NCBI RefSeq assembly: GCF_900168005.1
Contig: NZ_FUYP01000006.1
Span: forward strand, 124,001-188,000
Origin: Sphingopyxis flava
Lineage (GTDB): Bacteria; Pseudomonadota; Alphaproteobacteria; Sphingomonadales; Sphingomonadaceae
Direction of reading: 5' to 3'
Length of the DNA: 64,000 bases
Below are positions 56,189 to 64,000 of the stretch, piece by piece. Below the pieces are notes generated by a model that worked only from the letters and a program-made list of their open reading frames with translations, was not told the origin of the DNA and made no database searches. Positions within the stretch are counted from its first letter, which is position 1. Every line of letters starts with the position of its first letter. The position numbers and the translations under genes are program-made.

Positions 56189-56890
56189 GTGGAACCGATG
56201 ACCTTGCTGATCGTGACCTGCATCCTGTTCGTGGGCTCGCACCTCCTGCTGTCGCACCCGCTGCGCGCGCCGCTCGCAGGGCGCATGGGCGAACGATCGT
56301 TTCAGATCGTCTATTCCATCGTGGCGCTCGCTACATTCATCCTCGTCGTGCAGGCGTGGCGCGGCATGCCGCCTGAGCCGCCGCTCTGGGCCGCAGGCGA
56401 TGCGCTTTGGGCGATCGCATCGCTGGTCGTCCTCATTGCGAGCATTCTCTTCATGGGCTCGCTGGTAGGAAACCCGGCGTTGCCAGCGCCGGGCGCCGCC
56501 TTCGCTGCCCAGGGCGCGCCGCGCGGTGTCTATGCGATCACGCGTCACCCGATGATGTGGGGCTTTTCGCTGTGGGCGCTTGCCCACGCGCTTGTCATGC
56601 CGACGCCCGGGCAGTTCGTGCTATCGGCAGCCATCGCCTTTCTCGCGCTCGTCGGAGCGGCGGGGCAGGATGTGAAAAAGGCGCGGCTGATGGGCGATAC
56701 GTGGCGGCACTGGGCGGCGCGCACGAGTTTCGTGCCCTTCGCGCGGCAAATCCGCGGTACGACGCCGTGGGGCGACACCATCCCGCGGCCGCACGCGCTG
56801 TTTGGCGGCATTCTCGTCTGGATCGCTGCAACCTGGGCCCACGGTGCGCTTGGTTATATGGCGGCCGGTATCTGGCGCTGGATCAGCTAG
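56189..56890 (+). CDS. NnrU-family membrane protein
   Basis: A 233-residue protein with six or so membrane helices and the NnrU motif RGVYAITRHPMMWGFSLWALAHAL, then DTWRHWAARTSFVPF. NnrU proteins accompany nitric-oxide or carotenoid-related functions in other bacteria. The start is GTG 56189; ATG at 56198 is close behind. Family certain, role not. Confidence 0.88.
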   Translation: MEPMTLLIVTCILFVGSHLLLSHPLRAPLAGRMGERSFQIVYSIVALATFILVVQAWRGMPPEPPLWAAGDALWAIASLVVLIASILFMGSLVGNPALPAPGAAFAAQGAPRGVYAITRHPMMWGFSLWALAHALVMPTPGQFVLSAAIAFLALVGAAGQDVKKARLMGDTWRHWAARTSFVPFARQIRGTTPWGDTIPRPHALFGGILVWIAATWAHGALGYMAAGIWRWIS

Positions 56891-56913
56891 ATGCCGCTGC
56901 CTAGGAGCAGGGC

Positions 56914-57683
56914 ATCGCTTCAGGTTAACAAATTGGGGTAGTGTTTGAAGTGCTGAGCTGATTCAGGGGTGCTCCACATTTGGAAGGGGCATTTGATGGT
57001 CGGCACTGTATTGTACTGGATCATTTTTCTGAACGCGATCGACGAGGACCTGCTCAAATCCTGCTTTGCAAGCTGGGTAGAGAGGCTTCGCGAGCAGGAA
57101 CCGGACATCATCGCGATCGACGGCAGGACCTCGCGCCGGTCGCATGACCGCGGCCGCGGCCGCGCTCCGCTGCACATTGTATCAGCCTGGGCGACGCGCC
57201 AGCGTCTGGTCCTTGGGCAGGACGCCAACGAGCATATATCGAACGAGATCGTCGCCATCCCGCGCTTGCTCGAGCGACTGGAGCTCAAGGGCGCGCTGGT
57301 GACGACCGACGCCATGAGGACCCAGAGCGAGATCGCCGAAAAGATTGGGGCGAAGGGGGGCGATTATCTGCTGGCGCTCAAAGCCAACCGGCCTGCCACC
57401 CATAAAGATGTGGTCCGCTTCTTTGCCGATCCGCCCGCCGACCAGATCTGGGGCATTGAAATCCGGCTTCACTGGGTCCTCGATGTCGTCTTCCATGACG
57501 ATCTTGCGCGCCTCAGAATCGGATCCGGGTCCCAAAATATGGCCGTCGTCAAACCCATCGCGATGAAGCTGGTGCGCTCAGGACAATAAGTACAGCCTCA
57601 AGGGCCGCCGAAAACTCGTCAATCCCAACCCAGACTACCTCCAAAAACCCCTCACACAAGACACCGCGTTAACCTGAAGCGAT
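56914..57683 (+). mobile_element. ISAs1-family remnant with intact 16-bp inverted repeats
   Basis: ATCGCTTCAGGTTAAC at 56914-56929 is exactly mirrored by GTTAACCTGAAGCGAT at 57668-57683. Between them is a broken ISAs1-type transposase gene. The full element would be about 1.2-1.3 kb; here 770 bp remain. No target duplication is seen. Being flanked by perfect ends, it could still be moved by a transposase made elsewhere. Confidence 0.8.
56969..57655 (+). pseudogene. Defective ISAs1 transposase
   Basis: IDEDLLKSCFASWVERLREQEPDIIAIDGRTSRRSHDRGRG begins the catalytic domain (first Asp in AIDG). VTTDAMRTQSEIAEKI follows. After FFADPPADQIWG the sequence jumps to IEIRLHWVLDVVFHDDLARLRIG, so about 90 residues of the normal core are deleted. 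A stop at 57587-57589 follows RSGQ; the tail NKYSLKGRRKLVNPNPDYL continues in another frame. The N-terminal domain is also lost. Confidence 0.8.
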
Positions 57684-57709
57684 TCCCCTGGCCGAAACGA
57701 TAGCGCCGC

Positions 57710-57737
57710 TCGACGCAATGACCATAATGACTAATAT
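57710..57737 (+). promoter_or_regulatory. Putative promoter of the toxin-antitoxin pair
   Basis: TCGACG (57710-57715) and TAATAT (57732-57737) with a 16-bp spacer resemble a sigma-70 promoter. It lies between the ISAs1 remnant and the antitoxin, and overlaps the operator dyad. Confidence 0.45.
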
Positions 57738-57764
57738 AACCATAGATGATGGAGTTATGGTTAT
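57736..57764. promoter_or_regulatory. Operator dyad ATAACCATA-N11-TATGGTTAT
   Basis: A perfect 9-bp inverted repeat overlaps the -10 box and the antitoxin start region. Such dyads bind Phd/YefM antitoxins and the toxin-antitoxin complex for autoregulation. A partial repeat (ACCATAA) lies just upstream, at 57721. Confidence 0.6.
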
Positions 57765-58032
57765 GAATGCTGAAGTTCCGTCCGATACGTGGACCGTCGC
57801 CCAGGCCAAGGCCAAGCTGAGCGAGGTCATCGACAAGGCGCGCCGCAAAGGGCCGCAGGCGATTACCCGCAACGGCAAGAGCGCGGTCGTCGTCGATGCC
57901 GAGCTTTGGGAGAATACGCAGCGGCGCGAGCTGATGGGCAGCTTCGCCGATTTCATTCTGGCTTCGCCGCTGCGCGGTTCGGGCCTTGAGGTCGAGCGGC
58001 TTGAGGGCGGCGTGCGCGAGACTTCGCTGTGA
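57763..58032 (+). CDS. Phd/YefM-family antitoxin
   Basis: An 89-residue antitoxin: MNAEVPSDTWTVAQAKAKLSEVIDKARRKGPQAITRNGKSAVVVDAELWE is the Phd domain; the C-terminus GSGLEVERLEGGVRETSL should clasp the toxin. GGAG at 57751-57754 suits the ATG at 57763; starts at 57757 and 57718 are also possible. It overlaps the toxin gene by GTGA. Confidence 0.88.
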   Translation: MNAEVPSDTWTVAQAKAKLSEVIDKARRKGPQAITRNGKSAVVVDAELWENTQRRELMGSFADFILASPLRGSGLEVERLEGGVRETSL

Positions 58033-58463
58033 GTTTCCTGCTCGATACCAATGTCATTTCCGAAGGCGCAAAGCCGCGCCCCGATGCTGGCGTGATGGAC
58101 TGGCTCGCCTCAATCGACGAAGAGCAGCTCCATTTGAGCATCGTGTCGCTCGCCGAACTGCAACACGGGGTCGAACGTCTCGATGCGGGGCGGCGCAAGT
58201 CGGCGCTCGATCTGTGGTTGAGCGAGCAATTGCCCCTGCGGTTCGATGATCGCCTCCTGCCCGTCGATGCCGAGACCGCCGACGCATGGGGGCGGATCGT
58301 GGCGGCGGCGCAGGCCGTGGGCCGTCCCATCGGGGCAATGGACGCCTTCAATGCCGCGACAGCGAAACGGCACCAGTTGATGCTTGTCACGCGTAATGTC
58401 GCCGATTTCGAGGTGACCGGCATTCGTCTCTTCAATCCGCGGTCGCGCGGAGGCCAAACATGA
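58029..58463 (+). CDS. vapC: VapC-type PIN-domain toxin
   Basis: A 144-residue PIN ribonuclease with GTG start. Acidic active-site residues are in LLDTNVISEG (Asp), SLAELQHGVERL (Glu), GAMDAFNAATA (Asp) and TRNVADFE (Asp). VapC toxins cut tRNA or rRNA when the antitoxin is lost. Its stop overlaps the ATG of the recombinase remnant. Confidence 0.9.
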   Translation: MSFLLDTNVISEGAKPRPDAGVMDWLASIDEEQLHLSIVSLAELQHGVERLDAGRRKSALDLWLSEQLPLRFDDRLLPVDAETADAWGRIVAAAQAVGRPIGAMDAFNAATAKRHQLMLVTRNVADFEVTGIRLFNPRSRGGQT

Positions 58464-58549
58464 TCCGCGCCGCGCTCTATGCCCGCTATTCGTCCGACGA
58501 GCAGAGTTCGGCGTCGATCGCCGACCAGCAGCGCCTCTGCCGCGAGTAG
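58460..58549 (+). pseudogene. N-terminal remnant of a serine recombinase
   Basis: Only MIRAALYARYSSDEQSSASIADQQRLCRE is left before TAG at 58547. This is the start of a resolvase/large serine recombinase, with the nucleophile Ser in YARYSSDEQ. The original gene would have followed the toxin directly by ATGA overlap. Downstream sequence to 58890 has no recombinase homology that can be seen. Confidence 0.75.
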
Positions 58550-58893
58550 GCGGAGCCCGGGTTCGCGGGCACAGCTTTGTTATAATTCGCTGCAAGTGGC
58601 AATCTGAACCTTTCAGACTACCCGATAGGTGGCAACACCCTATCTCGGTGTCCACCAAACCGGCAGCAGACCTTAGAGTGGCCGGGCCGGGTTCTTGGGC
58701 ACGCCCCAGGTTATATCTTCCCGCGACGGAAATTTGATCTGGCACCGCCTGACGCGCAATAGAGCGTCGATCCGCATGCATTACTCTGTTTCGTACTGAA
58801 ATTCGGGAGCGATCAGCAGAGGCTGTGATTTGGTTCACACTTGCTTATCCCGAAACCTTTAGCAGAGGTTCGATTGCGCTGGGGGCAGAGCCT
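58550..58893. other. Gene-free stretch with two small dyads
   Basis: No protein or RNA gene is recognised. TCTGAA-N3-TTCAGA lies at 58603-58617. A hairpin of GGTGG/CCACC and ACACC/GGTGT arms lies at 58628-58656. Both follow the recombinase remnant and might be parts of its lost crossover site. The promoter of the TorF-like gene should lie in the right part. Confidence 0.4.
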
Positions 58894-59613
58894 ATGGATT
58901 TGAACAAGGTGACAAGAGTTGCGGCGTGGAGTTTGCTGGCGGCGGCAATCGCCGCGCATCCGGTTCAGGCCGAAGAGGCCGGAGAAGCGGCTGGAACCGC
59001 GTGGGACATTTCGGGCAATGTCGGCGTGACCTCTGATTATCGCTTTCGCGGGATCAGCCTGTCGGAAAAGAACCCCGCAATCCAGGGCGGGGTCGATGTC
59101 GGTCACGAAAGTGGCCTGTTCGCCGGCATATGGGCGTCAAGCATTTCCCGATATGGCGGCTCGCACACCGAAGTCGATTTATACGCCGGATATGGCGGCT
59201 CGTCGGCGGGGATCGATTATTCGGTAACAGCGCTGGCCTATGTCTATCCCGGCGGACATGGCGTCGATTATGCCGAATTGATGGGCAGCCTGGGCACGGC
59301 GATCGGCCCGGCGACGGTCGGGGTCGATCTGGGGTGGGTGCCGAAACAGGATAATTTCGGCGGCGACAATTTCTATCTCGCGGCCAAGGCGGAGGTTCCG
59401 ATCGGCGATACGGGCGCGAGCCTGTTCGGCCATTTCGGCCGCGAAAACGGCGACGTCTATGATTGCAAGCTGGACTGGGAAGCAGGCGTTTCCTATTCGA
59501 CTGGCGCGCTCACCGCGTCGCTGTCCTATGTCGACAGCAATTATTCGGGCGCGGGGGAAGCCGGGCGACTGGCGAAAGCGGGTGCCATTGCCAGACTAAC
59601 GGCGTCATTCTGA
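58894..59613 (+). CDS. TorF-family putative porin
   Basis: A 239-residue protein with signal peptide (MDLNKVTRVAAWSLLAAAIAAHPVQAEE) and the TIGR02001 opening WDISGNVGVTSDYRFRGISLSEKNPAIQGG. Alternating beta strands follow, ending in a typical outer membrane C-terminus (IARLTASF). The ligand is unknown. Confidence 0.85.
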   Translation: MDLNKVTRVAAWSLLAAAIAAHPVQAEEAGEAAGTAWDISGNVGVTSDYRFRGISLSEKNPAIQGGVDVGHESGLFAGIWASSISRYGGSHTEVDLYAGYGGSSAGIDYSVTALAYVYPGGHGVDYAELMGSLGTAIGPATVGVDLGWVPKQDNFGGDNFYLAAKAEVPIGDTGASLFGHFGRENGDVYDCKLDWEAGVSYSTGALTASLSYVDSNYSGAGEAGRLAKAGAIARLTASF

Positions 59614-59626
59614 TCGCGAGCCGGGC

Positions 59627-60382
59627 ATGTTTCGACTTTTTCTCTCGGTGGACATGGTGGGTTCGACAGCCTTCAAGGCGTCCGCTCCGTTGCGCGGTGA
59701 GGACGGCTGGCTGACCATTTTCCGTACCTTTTTCACGCATTTTCCGTTGATGCTGGCGGGACAGATCGGCTTTGAATTTCTGGACCGGGAGGAAACACCC
59801 GCGGTCGACGTGTGGAAGGCGATGGGTGACGAGGTCATCTTTACCGCCCAACCGTCCAGTGCCGAGGAAGCCGTCGCAATACTGCGCGTTCTGCTGCGCA
59901 CCATGCGGCTCTATCAGGCGGAGCATTTCGATGCGTTGCCGTTACGGCTCAAGGGGACGGCGTGGCTCGCCGATTTTTCGGATTACAATATCGCACTCGA
60001 AATTCCCGAACTGTCGTCGAGCGATGCGGCGCCGCATCTCGACTTCATCGGTCCCGATCTCGATCTTGGTTTCCGTCTGTCGAAATATGCCCGGCCTGAC
60101 AGCCTGATCCTGTCACTCGACCTGCTGGAGATGCTGTTGCAGGCGAGAAATATGGGCGATCTCATATTGTTTCTCGCCGGGCAGGAACGCTTGAAGGGGG
60201 TGATGTTCGACCGCCCCTATCCGATCGTCTGGATGAACGACGCAGAGGACACGGCAGATCGGCTACCCTCCGCGAGTGCGCGCCCGGCATCGGCGGACAT
60301 GTTGCGTGAGCAGATTGACAGCATGCGCCGCCACCTGCGCGAAGCCCATGGTTTCGACCGCCCGCCGGTACGATTTAGCTGA
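59627..60382 (+). CDS. Class III nucleotidyl cyclase-like protein
   Basis: A 251-residue soluble protein. FLSVDMVGSTAFKA (Asp9) and WKAMGDEVIFTA (Asp68) look like the two metal sites of class III cyclases. Where cyclases have Asn-x3-Arg, it has Asp in PDLDLGFRLSKYA. The substrate-specificity region is also unusual. It may bind nucleotide without making cAMP, or use another substrate. Its stop overlaps that of the convergent phosphatase gene by 8 bp; a TorF-like gene precedes it by 13 bp. Confidence 0.6.
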   Translation: MFRLFLSVDMVGSTAFKASAPLRGEDGWLTIFRTFFTHFPLMLAGQIGFEFLDREETPAVDVWKAMGDEVIFTAQPSSAEEAVAILRVLLRTMRLYQAEHFDALPLRLKGTAWLADFSDYNIALEIPELSSSDAAPHLDFIGPDLDLGFRLSKYARPDSLILSLDLLEMLLQARNMGDLILFLAGQERLKGVMFDRPYPIVWMNDAEDTADRLPSASARPASADMLREQIDSMRRHLREAHGFDRPPVRFS

Positions 60383-62015
60383 GTTTTTCCTGCGCACCTT
60401 CATAACAGACCGCAAGGATTGCGATGTCGTCCGACTGCGGGACCGTGCCGACAAAGGCGCGCACGCTTTCGGCCAGGCCTTCCGCGATACATCGCGCGCT
60501 GAACTCCGCCCTTGCCGCCGCCAGCGCGTCGGCGATCCGCGCGGTGGTGAACAGCGCATCGTCGGCGGCGGTGGCCTCTGACACGCCATCGGTAAACAGG
60601 ACGAGCGCATCGCCTCTGCCGAGGGGAAAGCTGCCGGTTTGATATGGCACGTCATTGAACACGCCAAGCGCCATGCCCTGATGCTTTTCCAGGCGCTCGA
60701 CAGAGCCATCGGCGCGGACGATGAACGGCGCTTCATGCCCGCCATCGCTATAGTCGACAACCCCGGTACGCAGATCGAGTATTCCGGCAAATATCGTCAC
60801 GAACATCTCGCCTGGATTGTCGCGCGCGAGTTCGCGGTTGATCCGTTCCATGATCGCACCGATCGGCGCGCCGATTACCGCGTGCGCCTTGAACAGCGTT
60901 GTCGTCATTGCCATGAACAGGGCTGCGGGAACGCCCTTGCCGGCCACGTCGCCGACGACGAAGAAAAGCCGGTCCTGATCGATGAAGAAATAATCATACA
61001 GGTCACCGCCGACCTGTTTCGCGGGCTCGAGCAAGGCAAAGACGTCGAGGTCGCTGCGGTCGGGAAATGGCGGGAAGACGCGTGGCAACATCCCCGCCTG
61101 AATATCGCGTGCTGCCGACAATTCGCCTTCGACACGCTCGCGCGCCGCAGTCGCCTCTTCCACTTCGACGAGATAGCGTTGCAGCCTCGCGATCATCGCG
61201 GCCATCGCTTCGGCAAGGCTGCCGACCTCGTCGCCGCGGCTGTCGCTGATCTGTTGCATGGCCGCCATTTCCTCGGTATCCGCCTGAAAGCTGCGCGTCT
61301 CCATATTGCGGGTGAAGGAGGTCAGCCGGACGAGCGGCGCGACGATCCTCGAGACGAGTATCCACCCGACCGCCATCGAAAAGGCGAAGAGGACGAGGCC
61401 GATTGAAATGGATTTGACCAAGGCATCGTGTAGCCGCTGGTCGAGCCGGGCAAGGTCGATGTCCGCGCCGATGACGTGAACGCGGCCATCGGCATCGGTG
61501 ACAGGTCTGTAGATCGAACGGAAGCGGCCGAAGGAATCGCTATATTCGTCGAATCGCACCCGGCCATCGGCGAAGCTGCGATAGAGTTTGGCGGGGGCGG
61601 TGTCGTAGAGGGTGAAATATTTCGTCTCGGCGCCCGCCGCTATCTCCTCCGGCGTCGCACTGGTTGCGACCGTGCGGATACGGTCGCCGAACTTCATATA
61701 GGTATAGACATAGGTAAAACCCGAATCGTTGGCGAAGCGCGACAGGCGGTCCTGGATCATACGGTATTCCGCCTGCGGGATCGTATCGGGGCCGGCGACG
61801 CGGTCATGATAGCCCGCCGGTATCATCTCCCGAACCGCATTGGCCGCCGCGGTCAGCCGCTGGTCGATGCCGGTCATGATCTCGGCGCGGTCGGTGCCGT
61901 ACAGCACGGCCGTATAGATAGTGGCCGACATCAGGTTGAGCATCAGGAGAAGGAGGAGGAGTTGCGGCTTCAGCCCGAACCGATGCCTGCGCTGTGTTCC
62001 ATCCAGGGTCGCCAC
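60375..62015 (-). CDS. Membrane PP2C-type (SpoIIE) phosphatase with HAMP domain
   Basis: A 546-residue protein. The start is GTG 62015 (ATLDGTQRRHRFG) with GGAGG upstream. Helix 1 (LLLLLLMLNLMSATIYTAVLYG), a periplasmic sensor region (residues about 45-200), helix 2 (GLVLFAFSMAVGWILVS), HAMP, then the SpoIIE domain: KQVGGDLYDYFFID, VVGDVAGKGVPAALFMA, YSDGGHEAPF, VLFTDGVSEA and SDDIAILAV. It should dephosphorylate an anti-sigma antagonist or another regulator in response to a periplasmic signal. Confidence 0.9.
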   Translation of the reverse strand: MATLDGTQRRHRFGLKPQLLLLLLMLNLMSATIYTAVLYGTDRAEIMTGIDQRLTAAANAVREMIPAGYHDRVAGPDTIPQAEYRMIQDRLSRFANDSGFTYVYTYMKFGDRIRTVATSATPEEIAAGAETKYFTLYDTAPAKLYRSFADGRVRFDEYSDSFGRFRSIYRPVTDADGRVHVIGADIDLARLDQRLHDALVKSISIGLVLFAFSMAVGWILVSRIVAPLVRLTSFTRNMETRSFQADTEEMAAMQQISDSRGDEVGSLAEAMAAMIARLQRYLVEVEEATAARERVEGELSAARDIQAGMLPRVFPPFPDRSDLDVFALLEPAKQVGGDLYDYFFIDQDRLFFVVGDVAGKGVPAALFMAMTTTLFKAHAVIGAPIGAIMERINRELARDNPGEMFVTIFAGILDLRTGVVDYSDGGHEAPFIVRADGSVERLEKHQGMALGVFNDVPYQTGSFPLGRGDALVLFTDGVSEATAADDALFTTARIADALAAARAEFSARCIAEGLAESVRAFVGTVPQSDDIAILAVCYEGAQEKLS

Positions 62016-62059
62016 GACGTTTGTCCTCCGATAAGGTGATCGCAACCGATAGCCCCAGG

Positions 62060-64000
62060 ATGAAGGGCGTGGCAAAATTTGATTGGGGCAATCCCTCGGC
62101 GGGGGCGAAAACAAAGTTGGTCGATGTGCTGAACCGTCTGTTCCGCGTGGAGCGCGGCGAATGGTCCCGTCTGTTGCAGTTCGGTCTGTTCGGCTTTCTG
62201 TTGCAGGCGGGCCTGGGGGTCGGATTCAGCGCGGGCGATGCGGCTTTTCTCAGCCATGTCGGTGCCGACCGCCTGCCACTGGTGTTCATCGCCACCCCGG
62301 TGGTGATGATCATCTATACGGCGTTCTTTTCCTATTTTCTGGTGCGTACCTCGATCGACCGCATGGTCGATATCACCCTGGGGATATTGATCGCCGGGGG
62401 CCTGGGATTCTGGTTCCTGATCGGCGCGGGGGTACCCAACGCGTGGCAGGCGCCGCTCTATTTCGCGCTGAAGCTCTATCTGGTGATGTGGTATATCGCG
62501 CTTTATTCGCTGTTCTGGAACTATACCGACGCTTATTTCGACATTCAGGATGCGAAGCGGCTCTTTCCGCTGTTCGCGGCCTTTTGCTCGCTGGGGACCG
62601 CGACAGGCGCGTCGGTTGTTGGCCTGTTTGCCGAAGCGTTATCGGCGCAGGATTTCTTTCTGCTCTGGGCGGCGCTGGCCGCGCTGGCCCTGCCGCTGGC
62701 GCGGACGTTGCGCCGTCGCTGGCCGCAGATCGCCGAAAGCGACAACGACGATGGCACGGACGCCGGCAGCGCGGTCGATCAGCTGGCCGGCGTGGTGCGG
62801 GCATTCGGGAAATCGCGCTATGCGATGGCGCTGACCGCGACGCTGTTCGTCACGCTGCTGATGACCAATCTGGCCGAATATCAATATTCGGTTGTGTTGC
62901 AGGAGGGCCGCAGCGAAGCGGAACTCGCGGCACTTTTCGGCGCTCTCTATGCCGGGTCCAATCTGTTCAACTTGGCTGCCTGCTTGTTCCTGTTCAACCG
63001 GCTCGTCGCGCGTTTCGGGGTGCGCAACGTCGCCTTCGTCCAGCCGCTGACCTATTTCGCGGTGTTCGGCTGGTTCTTTCTGCAAGGCGGAACCGGCGCG
63101 GCACTGGCGGCGTTTTTCGCCTATCATGGCGTGCTGACCTCTATCGAGTACAACAATCAGAATCTGCTGTTCAATGCCGTGCCGTCGCGGGTGAAGCGGC
63201 CGCTGCGCACGATGATCGAGGGCATGGCCGAACCGTTGGCGAGTCTGATCGCGGGCGCTTTTCTGATCTATGCCGCCAGCCGGTTGGACATGCGCGAACT
63301 GTCGGGCATTGGCCTGATCGTGGGTGCGGCACTGGTCGCGATGATCATTCTGCTGCGCCAGCTCTATCCCGCGGCGATGACGGCGAACATGCGGCAGGGC
63401 TGGATGAATTTCGGCACGCGCGAGGCAGGCGGGCCGCGCCTCGATGCCGATGCGCGCTGGTTTCTGGAAGAGGTGGCGGGAACGGGTGGCGTGCGTGCCG
63501 AGCTTGCCCTTCGTCTATTGCGGGCAGACACGCGCGCGCGCACCGCTGCACCGGCGGTCGAGGCGGCGGACGGGCTGGCGGCTGTCTCGTGCGTCGCATC
63601 GCTCCTGCGTCGACTGCCCGATATGGATGCGGCCGGGCGCGCGGCAACGCTCGAAAGGATCAGCCGGACCTGCAACAGCGAAGGCGTCGGCGACATGCTG
63701 TTCGCGACCGCCGCACTCGATCCACGCGACCGCCGAACGATGGCCTCGATCATCGCGGGTATCGGTGAGAGCGCAATTCCGTCCCTGATCGCTGGCATGG
63801 GCGATCGGTCGCTGTCCTACCGCTCGCGGATCGTTGCCGCCTATGCGCTGGCGGAGCTTTCCTATGCCCAGTTCGCCTCGCATCTGGACCGGCTGGTGCG
63901 CGACGAGTTGCAGGAGATGGCGGATTTGCAGGACGGCGCCGTTCTGCTCAAAGCCCGTGCGGACGAGCATCGCGCGTTAGCGCTGCTTGCACGAGCGCAA
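62060..64000 (+). CDS. Nucleotide-translocase-like MFS protein with helical C-domain (partial)
   Basis: An open frame of 647 codons, from ATG 62060 to the window end, with no stop. It reads KFDWGNPSAGAKTKLVDVLNRLF, then about 12 membrane helices (LLQFGLFGFLLQAGLGVGFSAGDAAFL; YALTATLFVTLL-like; EYQYSVVLQEGRSEAELAALFG), resembling Npt1/Npt2 ATP/ADP translocases. From about residue 460 helical repeats of HEAT type follow (ALDPRDRRTMASIIAGIGESAIPSLIAGMGDRSLSYR). Related proteins often end with a cyclic-nucleotide-binding domain; that part would be beyond the window. It is divergent from the phosphatase gene by 44 bp. Confidence 0.8.
   Translation, partial: MKGVAKFDWGNPSAGAKTKLVDVLNRLFRVERGEWSRLLQFGLFGFLLQAGLGVGFSAGDAAFLSHVGADRLPLVFIATPVVMIIYTAFFSYFLVRTSIDRMVDITLGILIAGGLGFWFLIGAGVPNAWQAPLYFALKLYLVMWYIALYSLFWNYTDAYFDIQDAKRLFPLFAAFCSLGTATGASVVGLFAEALSAQDFFLLWAALAALALPLARTLRRRWPQIAESDNDDGTDAGSAVDQLAGVVRAFGKSRYAMALTATLFVTLLMTNLAEYQYSVVLQEGRSEAELAALFGALYAGSNLFNLAACLFLFNRLVARFGVRNVAFVQPLTYFAVFGWFFLQGGTGAALAAFFAYHGVLTSIEYNNQNLLFNAVPSRVKRPLRTMIEGMAEPLASLIAGAFLIYAASRLDMRELSGIGLIVGAALVAMIILLRQLYPAAMTANMRQGWMNFGTREAGGPRLDADARWFLEEVAGTGGVRAELALRLLRADTRARTAAPAVEAADGLAAVSCVASLLRRLPDMDAAGRAATLERISRTCNSEGVGDMLFATAALDPRDRRTMASIIAGIGESAIPSLIAGMGDRSLSYRSRIVAAYALAELSYAQFASHLDRLVRDELQEMADLQDGAVLLKARADEHRALALLARAQ

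Noticed and set aside
62083-63768. A 561-codon plus-strand frame rich in Arg and Gly
   Set aside because: The frame beginning at 62060 gives membrane helices and family motifs through to the window end; this one is its shadow.

Overview
The window reads as a chromosomal segment of a Sphingomonadales alphaproteobacterium, most like Sphingopyxis or a close relative. This rests on the very high GC in third codon positions, long shadow frames opposite real genes, a fused caa3 oxidase subunit I/III, alphaproteobacterial housekeeping blocks (argS-SPOR-nagZ-scpA-scpB-tatABC; ispH-thrB-rnhA), a Tad pilus locus, an XrtA/PEP-CTERM-type EpsB-PrsK-PrsR block and a TorF-family protein. The genus assignment is inference; no rRNA is present.

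Layout. 1-1.2 kb: a polysaccharide deacetylase and tRNA-Ile(CAU). 1.36-9.24 kb: a decayed mobile region. An integrase next to the tRNA is cut by an internally deleted IS5-family element, which also abuts a beheaded IS21 istA. An intact gdhA with a TTG start lies between this and an Hsp70-like gene with two in-frame stops, a second IS21 fragment, and remnants of DUF4142, DUF427 and DUF1232 genes. 9.3-15.4 kb: a terminal-oxidase island (CtaG-like factor, cytochrome b, a diheme and a monoheme cytochrome c, CoxB with a C-terminal heme c domain, fused CoxA-CoxC, small membrane protein). 15.5-19.1 kb: small secreted proteins, a PhoR-like kinase and a fumarylacetoacetase-family enzyme. 19.1-26.2 kb (minus strand): cpaA-B-C-D-E-tadB-tadC, with no cpaF ATPase where it normally sits. 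26.3-30.1 kb: FAD oxidoreductase, YegP-like protein, rnhA-thrB-ispH. 30.3-43.5 kb: housekeeping genes for tRNA charging, cell-wall recycling, condensin, twin-arginine export, Mg transport, protein folding and NAD synthesis, plus a secreted RNase T2 and a small membrane protein behind a CtrA-like box. 43.6-50.4 kb: EpsB-like sugar transferase, PrsK, PrsR and a TPR lipoprotein, closely packed. 50.4-56.9 kb: GntR regulator, nitroreductase, POT peptide transporter, two amidohydrolases and an NnrU protein, fitting a peptide-scavenging theme. 56.9-58.9 kb: ISAs1 remnant, Phd/VapC toxin-antitoxin pair and the first 29 codons of a serine recombinase. 58.9-64 kb: TorF-like protein, a degenerate class III cyclase-like protein, a membrane PP2C-type phosphatase, and a nucleotide-translocase-like protein with a C-terminal helical region that runs off the window.

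The best candidates for something undescribed are the cyclase-like/phosphatase/translocase cluster at the right end, which looks like a nucleotide-linked signalling unit, and the Tad locus that has lost its ATPase at a site carrying an IS21-like terminal repeat. All calls come from reading the sequence and from knowledge of protein families; no database search was run.
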